A DNA stretch of 64,000 nucleotides, from the NCBI RefSeq assembly GCF_000517625.1, contig NZ_CP007055.1:1798001-1862000 (forward strand), written 5' to 3'. Positions 60,799 through 64,000 of the stretch are shown one piece after another. Below the pieces are notes generated by a model. The model worked only from the letters and a program-made list of their open reading frames with translations. It did no database searches and had not been told where the DNA came from. Positions within the stretch are counted from its first letter, which is position 1. Each line of letters starts with the position of its first letter. Origin of the DNA: Halostagnicola larsenii XH-48. Lineage in GTDB: Archaea > Halobacteriota > Halobacteria > Halobacteriales > Natrialbaceae. The position numbers and the translations under genes are program-made.

Positions 60799-60968
60799 AC
60801 TTGCCAACTATTCGTCCAGATTTTGCAGCCAAACAGCTTCTCGTAGCGTTGTTGGCCGTCTCCCGGAGGTTTCGTTGGCTCACCTCGTTGACGCGTCTGG
60901 TGGCCATCAGGTATAGGTTCCAGTTCGATTACGAAAGTACTTTTTGATCGTCCATGAATCGTTTCGGT

Positions 60969-61502
60969 ATGGTAAATCTCTGGGAAGACATAGAAACCGG
61001 ACCAAACGCGCCCGAAGAGATCTACGCCGTCGTCGAATGTCTGAAAGGCGAACGCAACAAGTACGAGTACGACAAGGACGTCCCCGGCGTCGTCCTCGAT
61101 CGCGTTCTCCACTCGAACGTCCACTATCCGTCCGATTACGGCTTCATCCCGCAGTCGTACTACGACGACGAGGACCCCTTCGACGTGCTCGTTCTCGTCG
61201 AGGATCAGACGTTCCCCGGCTGCGTCATCGAAGCGCGTCCTGTCGCCCTGATGAAGATGGACGACGACGGCGAGCAGGACGACAAGGTCATCGCCGTCCC
61301 CTCCGAGGATCCGCGATACGATCACATCGAGGACCTCGAGGACATTCCACAGCAGCAACTCGACGAGATCGACGAGTTCTTCAAGACGTACAAGAACCTG
61401 GAGGAAGGCAAGGAAGTCGAAACGCAGGGCTGGGAGGACAAGCAGGCCGCCTACGACGCGATCGAACACGCACAGGATCTCTACGAAGAGAACTTCGCCT
61501 GA
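60969..61502 (+). CDS. ppa: inorganic pyrophosphatase (family I)
   Basis: A 177-residue soluble PPase: N-terminal MVNLWEDIETGPNAPEEIYAVVE, YPSDYGFIPQSYYDDEDPFDVLVL with the DEDPFD signature, and KVIAVPSEDPRY. It hydrolyses PPi from biosynthesis using Mg2+. Start ATG 60969, five codons after an upstream ATG; a TATA-like AAGTACTTTTTG is about 27 bp upstream of 60969. It is divergent from rosR. Confidence 0.96.
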   Translation: MVNLWEDIETGPNAPEEIYAVVECLKGERNKYEYDKDVPGVVLDRVLHSNVHYPSDYGFIPQSYYDDEDPFDVLVLVEDQTFPGCVIEARPVALMKMDDDGEQDDKVIAVPSEDPRYDHIEDLEDIPQQQLDEIDEFFKTYKNLEEGKEVETQGWEDKQAAYDAIEHAQDLYEENFA

Positions 61503-61754
61503 TCGCCGACGATCGCAACGAACTGTCGACCAACCCGCTCGATTCCGATTTTTATCGCAGTATCGTGACGAGTAGACCGTCGAGCGAGAGAGACATCTCT
61601 CGAGTGTTCTTCGAGGACGAATCTGCGATGGACGAATCCGTGAGCGGACCGGTATCTCACGACAGATAATTCACCTTGGTAATCAACGTACAGACTCGCA
61701 TGCATTATGAGCATGGGTAATTTTATTGGGTGCGAGAGCGTTGGTTTACCCGTT
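61503..61754. other. 252-bp intergenic region downstream of ppa
   Basis: Nothing recognisable except an imperfect CATGC/GCATG dyad near 61698-61715 and an AT-rich TATA-like element near 61720-61730. Confidence 0.4.
61720..61729 (+). promoter_or_regulatory. TATA-like box for the 40-codon ORF
   Basis: ATTTTATTGG, about 30 bp before the ATG at 61755; leaderless spacing like known genes in the window. Confidence 0.4.
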
Positions 61755-61877
61755 ATGGCAGCAAAAGAGTCCCCAGTTGGATACCAGCGTTCAGACCCCG
61801 ACGAACCCGAAGCCGGCGTCGGGATGGCACATCCAACGATCGTTCCGACGAACTTCGAGCCGGACACCGCCGAGTAA
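61755..61877 (+). CDS. putative 40-residue protein
   Basis: MAAKESPVGYQRSDPDEPE then AGVGMAHPTIVPTNFEPDTAE: an acidic, non-hydrophobic peptide of a composition typical of small haloarchaeal proteins. Supporting its reality are the TATA-like box at the right spacing and an isolated location. No family is recognised, and it could be the remains of a longer gene or a chance ORF. Confidence 0.4.
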   Translation: MAAKESPVGYQRSDPDEPEAGVGMAHPTIVPTNFEPDTAE

Positions 61878-62040
61878 CGCTGCGTTCTTCGCCCTCGTTT
61901 GCACCCGAGCACTCGCGGGGAACTGACTGCCGTTTACGGGACAGCGCCGCCGATCGTTCGACCGCCGCGGGTGGCCCGCCGTTCTCGAAAACAGTGTCTG
62001 GAAACGAACCTTCTTGTATCCGCTCGGACTACGACCTCGC

Positions 62041-63384
62041 ATGGGTCTGTTTGACCGGTTACGGGGCGATGGAAGCCCTCGAGTCGCGTTTATCGGAGTT
62101 GATGGTGTTCCGTACAGTCTTCTCAGGGACAACGAAGAGCGGTTCCCGAACTTCGCGGCGCTCGCGTCGGACGGGACCGCAAGCGAGATCTCGAGCATCG
62201 TACCGCCGGAGTCCAGCGCCTGCTGGCCCTCGCTGACCACCGGGATGAACCCCGGCGAGACCGGCGTCTACGGCTTTCAGGATCGGGAGGTCGGCACCTA
62301 CGATACCTACGTCCCGATGGGCAACGAGGTGCAAGCCACCCGCGTCTGGGACCGCGTCCAGGAGGACGGACGAAATGCGACGGTGATGAACGTGCCGGTC
62401 ACGTTCCCGCCCCAGCGAAACGTCCAGCGGATGGTTTCTGGCTTTCTCTCCCCCGGCCTCGAGAAAGCGGCCTACCCCGACGACGTTCGAGACACCCTCG
62501 AGGGATTCGAATATCGGATCGACGTCAACCCGAAACTCGGCCATCAGGAGGACAAACGCGAGTTCATCGAAGACGCACACGCGACGGTCGACGCGCGATA
62601 CGAGGCGTTCAAACACTACATCGAGGAAGACGACTGGGACCTCTTTTTCGGCGTCTTCATGACGACCGACCGGGTCAACCACTTCCTGTTCAAAGACTAC
62701 GAGCGCGACGGCGAGTTCCGCGAGGAGTTCCTCGAGTTCTACGAGAAGGTCGACGACTACATCGGTAAGCTACGCGAGGCGCTTCCCGAAGATGTCACGC
62801 TCATCGTCGCCTCCGATCACGGCTTCACCAGCCTCGATCACGAGGTTCACTTCAACGAGTGGCTTCGGGAGAACGACTGGCTCTCCTTCCGGACCGACGA
62901 ACCGGAGGAACTGGACGATATCGCCGACGAGACCAAAGCCTACTCGTTCATTCCGGGTCGGTTCTACATCAACCTCGAGGGGCGAGAGCCCCGCGGGTCG
63001 GTCCCCGAATCGGAGTACGACGAAGTTCGCGACGAGCTCAAGGCCGAACTCGAGGCCCTCGAAGGACCCGACGGCCGCAAGGTGGTCGATCGCGTCGTCG
63101 AGAAGGAAGCCGCCTTCCGCGGCGACCACGATGAGATCGCGCCCGATCTGGTCGCGATCCCGACGAAGGGATTCGATCTCAAGTCCGGCTTCAAGGCCGA
63201 TTCGGAGGTGTTCACGACGGGACCGCGAAACGGCATGCACAGCTTCGACGACACGTCGCTGTACGTCGACGATCCGAACGTGACCATCGACGACGCCGAC
63301 CTCTACGATATCGCGCCGACGATCCTCGATCTGATGGAGATCGAGTACAGTCGCGGCGAGTTCGACGGCGCGAGCCTGGTATAG
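62041..63384 (+). CDS. type I phosphodiesterase / alkaline phosphatase superfamily protein
   Basis: A 447-residue enzyme of the AP superfamily. Metal ligands: the first Asp in FIGVDGVPYSLL, the nucleophile region SSACWPSLTTGMNPGETGVYGF (Thr or Ser), VFMTTDRVNHFLF and VASDHGFTSLDHEVHFN (Asp-His). The C-terminus has MHSFDDTSLYVDDPNVTIDDADLYDIAPTILDLM. Members hydrolyse phosphodiesters or phosphonates, or act on nucleotides; the substrate is not clear. Start ATG 62041 (MGLFDRLRGDGS). Confidence 0.9.
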   Translation: MGLFDRLRGDGSPRVAFIGVDGVPYSLLRDNEERFPNFAALASDGTASEISSIVPPESSACWPSLTTGMNPGETGVYGFQDREVGTYDTYVPMGNEVQATRVWDRVQEDGRNATVMNVPVTFPPQRNVQRMVSGFLSPGLEKAAYPDDVRDTLEGFEYRIDVNPKLGHQEDKREFIEDAHATVDARYEAFKHYIEEDDWDLFFGVFMTTDRVNHFLFKDYERDGEFREEFLEFYEKVDDYIGKLREALPEDVTLIVASDHGFTSLDHEVHFNEWLRENDWLSFRTDEPEELDDIADETKAYSFIPGRFYINLEGREPRGSVPESEYDEVRDELKAELEALEGPDGRKVVDRVVEKEAAFRGDHDEIAPDLVAIPTKGFDLKSGFKADSEVFTTGPRNGMHSFDDTSLYVDDPNVTIDDADLYDIAPTILDLMEIEYSRGEFDGASLV

Positions 63385-63453
63385 TCTGGCTCAGTGCTCG
63401 AGAACCGGGCGCACGATCGATTCCATTTTCAGCGTGAGGCGGCGAACGTAGCT

Positions 63454-63945
63454 ATGAGCGATCCGACGACGACCAGCGACGGCGGCGAACGGAAAGACGA
63501 TATCGACGAGCGAGAGCGCACCCTCGAGGAAATCATCCACGCCCGCGGCCACGAGAACGTCAGCGCCGAGCACGCGAGCACGTTCGAGGTTTCGACCGAC
63601 GACTTTCTGACCCCTGCCGGCGACTGTATCCTCGCGATCGAGGCCGACCGCGCACCAGCGGATTTCGACCCGGAATTCGTCGCCGCCTGCCAACAGCGCG
63701 ATGCGACGATCACGGTCACGCTCGAGGCCGACGGCCACCGGGATTCGGTCCGCGGTCGCGGCGACCCGGAACTCGAGTTCTCGAGCGAGCGCAGCGCGGT
63801 GGGTCGGACGAGCGAGTACGTCGACGAGCGGACGATCGCGCTCGAGTCGGAACACGCCGCGGAGGGGTTCGATCGGGACCTCGTCGATTCGCTGGCCGCG
63901 GGCGCGGACGTGACCGTGACGATCACCGTGTCCGTGGACGATTGA
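63454..63945 (+). CDS. DUF371 family protein
   Basis: A 163-residue protein matching the archaeal DUF371 pattern: LEEIIHARGHENVSAEHASTFEVSTDDFLTPAGDCILAIEADRAPADFD. The start is acidic (MSDPTTTSDGGERKDDIDERERTL). Function is unknown, and it is highly conserved in archaea. Start ATG 63454; upstream in-frame ATG 63394 is less likely. The last 55 bases of the window hold nothing identifiable. Confidence 0.82.
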   Translation: MSDPTTTSDGGERKDDIDERERTLEEIIHARGHENVSAEHASTFEVSTDDFLTPAGDCILAIEADRAPADFDPEFVAACQQRDATITVTLEADGHRDSVRGRGDPELEFSSERSAVGRTSEYVDERTIALESEHAAEGFDRDLVDSLAAGADVTVTITVSVDD

Positions 63946-64000
63946 GCGCGACTGAGCGTTAGAAGCGGTGGAGGGAGAAACTCGATGATCCTCGAGGGAG

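Overview
The window is chromosomal DNA from a halophilic archaeon (class Halobacteria, probably a Natrialbales-type genus such as Natrinema, Haloterrigena or Natronorubrum). The evidence is high GC content with very frequent CTCGAG, strongly acidic predicted proteins, archaeal information genes (TFB, RadB, XPB-Bax1, CDC48, MBF1) and haloarchaeal families (RosR-type PadR regulator, GfcR, HTH_10/Bat-type regulator, halocyanin-like lipoprotein, trpDFEG). Many genes have a TATA-like box about 25-30 bp before the start codon, as expected for leaderless archaeal transcripts. I saw no insertion sequence, CRISPR array or rRNA gene. Start codons were chosen from family alignment memory, TATA spacing and overlap with neighbours.

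Layout. 1-9.3 kb: two HAD hydrolases, a GTPBP1-like translational GTPase, pyrF, mgsA (methylglyoxal synthase), a MaoC hydratase, a KhtT/KhtU-like K+/H+ antiporter pair, a DUF2240 protein and a diverged RNase H-fold protein. 9.5-14.9 kb: a DMT exporter, cdc48 and a one-piece larC with a histidine-rich insert. 15-18.6 kb: three secreted proteins, including a 509-residue protein made of five Gln/Asn/Ala/Gly-patterned modules like curli subunits. This is the most novel-looking part of the window. 18.7-24.5 kb: a RuvC-fold protein next to radB, a four-CBS protein with an HPF-like tail, a single-domain lycopene cyclase protein, a CAP protein and a YihY/BrkB protein.

24.6-29.1 kb: tRNA-Val with a duplicated 3' end (a possible attachment-site scar), then the overlapping trpD-F-E-G operon. 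29.7-33.2 kb: nrdJ (B12-dependent ribonucleotide reductase) and a 58-residue zinc-ribbon gene. 33.2-40.9 kb: an odd duplicated ANL-type protein, a PfpI protein and the dnaJ-dnaK-(HTH_10)-(hydrolase)-grpE chaperone locus. 41-48.9 kb: XPB-bax1, AlaX-type editing protein, MBF1, tRNA-Leu, a DUF420 and a DUF4013 membrane protein. 49-55.5 kb: a cupredoxin lipoprotein, a bactofilin/halofilin-like protein and the etfB-etfA-fixC electron-transfer operon. 56-64 kb: phoU, gfcR, tfb, rnhA, the rnhA-associated gene, rosR, ppa, a phosphodiesterase of the alkaline phosphatase superfamily and a DUF371 protein.

Functional threads are stress and proteostasis (mgsA with KhtTU, PfpI, dnaK-dnaJ-grpE, CDC48, RosR, a possible ribosome-hibernation protein), DNA repair and nucleotide supply (RadB, XPB-Bax1, NrdJ, RNases H, PyrF, Ppa), fatty-acid or amino-acid electron transfer (EtfAB/FixC with MaoC), and cell-surface structure (curli-like proteins, halofilin-like protein).
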